From contig JAAYDL010000175.1 in the NCBI GenBank assembly GCA_012729265.1, positions 1-37,280 on the forward strand: 37,280 bases of DNA, given 5' to 3'. How positions within the stretch are numbered: position 1 is the first letter of the stretch; every line of letters begins with the position of its first letter. The translations under genes and the position numbers were made by a program. The notes under the pieces were generated by a model. It was given only the letters and a program-made list of their open reading frames with translations. It had not been told where the DNA came from and made no database searches. The DNA comes from Lentisphaerota bacterium (GTDB taxonomy: Bacteria; Verrucomicrobiota; Kiritimatiellia; Kiritimatiellales; Pontiellaceae). Shown in pieces: positions 36,992 to 37,280 of this stretch.

Positions 36992-37069
36992 ATGGGAAAA
37001 TACAATAGTCGTTTTTTGGTAGCGGTGATGATGATGGTGGCGGGTTCGGCCTCCGAGAAATTTGAATAA
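36992..37069 (+). CDS. Leader mini-ORF (25 aa) in the glnN 5' region
   Basis: ATG 36992 follows AAGAAAGG with good spacing and encodes MGKYNSRFLVAVMMMVAGSA then SEKFE before TAA at 37067. The product looks like a truncated signal peptide. It lies wholly within the predicted glnN transcript and ends 37 bases before the glnN start. It may be a leftover of a duplicated gene start (the amt gene in the mirror copy also begins with a signal-like helix) or a translated leader peptide. There is no direct proof of translation. Confidence 0.4.
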   Translation: MGKYNSRFLVAVMMMVAGSASEKFE

Positions 37070-37106
37070 ACAACAACTGAAAATTAATTATTAAAGGAAA
37101 ATTGAA

Positions 37107-37280
37107 ATGAATAATAACATTGAAGACTTCGGCGCCAACGTCTTTAGCCTGAAGGTTATGGAAGAGCGCCTATCGGCTCCGACGTTTGAAAAGCTGAAAA
37201 GGACCATAGACGTGGGCACAGAGCTTGATGCCAGCATCGCCGATGAAGTGGCGGAAGCGATGAAGGAATGGGCGATGGAA
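37107..37280 (+). CDS. glnN: Glutamine synthetase type III, 5' part
   Basis: The frame is open from ATG 37107 (after AAAGGAA) to the window edge, giving the first 58 residues. The sequence NVFSLKVMEERLSAPTFEKL followed by KRTIDVG and EVAEAMKEWAME is the N-terminus of type III glutamine synthetase (about 700 aa when complete), which joins ammonia to glutamate at the cost of ATP. Type III enzymes are typical of Bacteroidetes, some cyanobacteria and PVC bacteria and are not adenylylated like type I. Placement behind a sigma54 promoter identical to that of amt ties ammonia capture to ammonia import; its product glutamine feeds the gltB-carB run upstream in the window. Confidence 0.88.
   Translation, partial: MNNNIEDFGANVFSLKVMEERLSAPTFEKLKRTIDVGTELDASIADEVAEAMKEWAME

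Larger units (their letters stand above)
36749..37018 (+). repeat. Right arm of the 270-bp imperfect inverted repeat (glnN control region)
   Basis: This arm is the reverse complement of the one at 34118-34390. It begins 64 bases upstream of the activator start codon and spans the paired activator sites, the sigma54 promoter and part of the glnN leader. The two arms enclose 2.36 kb holding the activator gene and the chimeric remnant. It fills most of the 421-base gap 36686-37106. Confidence 0.92.

Noticed and set aside
1-37280. tRNA or rRNA genes
   Set aside because: I looked for T-loop GGTTCGAATCC-type segments and conserved rRNA stretches in the gaps and saw none; a covariance-model scan would settle it.

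Overview
The window reads as the chromosome of an anaerobic PVC-group bacterium, most likely Kiritimatiellota (Pontiella-like) or a close verrucomicrobial relative. This is inferred from the company of genes: a type III glutamine synthetase (GlnN), a DAHP synthase-chorismate mutase fusion, a P-II protein without the uridylylation tyrosine, a very large secreted beta-helix/PKD protein with a C-terminal segment of the DSDxxDDFWE...DADGLLDLAEY type, and many degenerate intergenic repeats. No rRNA, tRNA or CRISPR was seen.

Left part (1-16.8 kb) is a mosaic of ordinary genes and worn intergenic DNA. It holds the start of a secreted protein (minus strand), a repeat-rich gap, a 1011-aa beta-helix protein built from 66-bp repeats, a TrmH-type RNA methylase, a murB / TudS-DUF1722 pair, an FmdB-type zinc ribbon protein, a secreted alpha/beta hydrolase, a second repeat-rich gap, a sodium-dependent NSS transporter, an IS110 remnant, a minus-strand run (dinG-like helicase, truncated lnt-like ORF, DAHP synthase-chorismate mutase) and a chemoreceptor.

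Central part (17.1-29.7 kb) is a tight plus-strand run of glutamine-using enzymes: gltB, gltD, carA, guaA and carB. A small four-helix-bundle gene sits between guaA and carB, framed by inverted CTGAAACTTGAAAC-type repeats. By eye the block has C-richer third codon positions than its surroundings. On its left it abuts a frameshifted fragment of a sigma54 activator gene.

Right part (31.4-37.3 kb) is a nitrogen-control locus. On the minus strand lie amt, glnK and a TorF-type porin; glnN begins at the right edge on the plus strand; between them is a GAF-AAA+-HTH sigma54 activator. The upstream regions of amt and glnN are inverted copies of each other (about 270 bp, roughly 75-80% alike by eye). 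Each carries the same 15-bp sigma54 promoter and the same pair of ACAAATATGT sites 30 bp apart, about 95-130 bp upstream. A chimeric remnant of an unknown protein family joined to an IS1380-type transposase lies inside the left side of this structure. The simplest reading is a self-contained ammonium-uptake and assimilation switch: the central regulator drives both flanking operons through duplicated control regions. This inverted-duplicate control module is the most unusual feature of the window.
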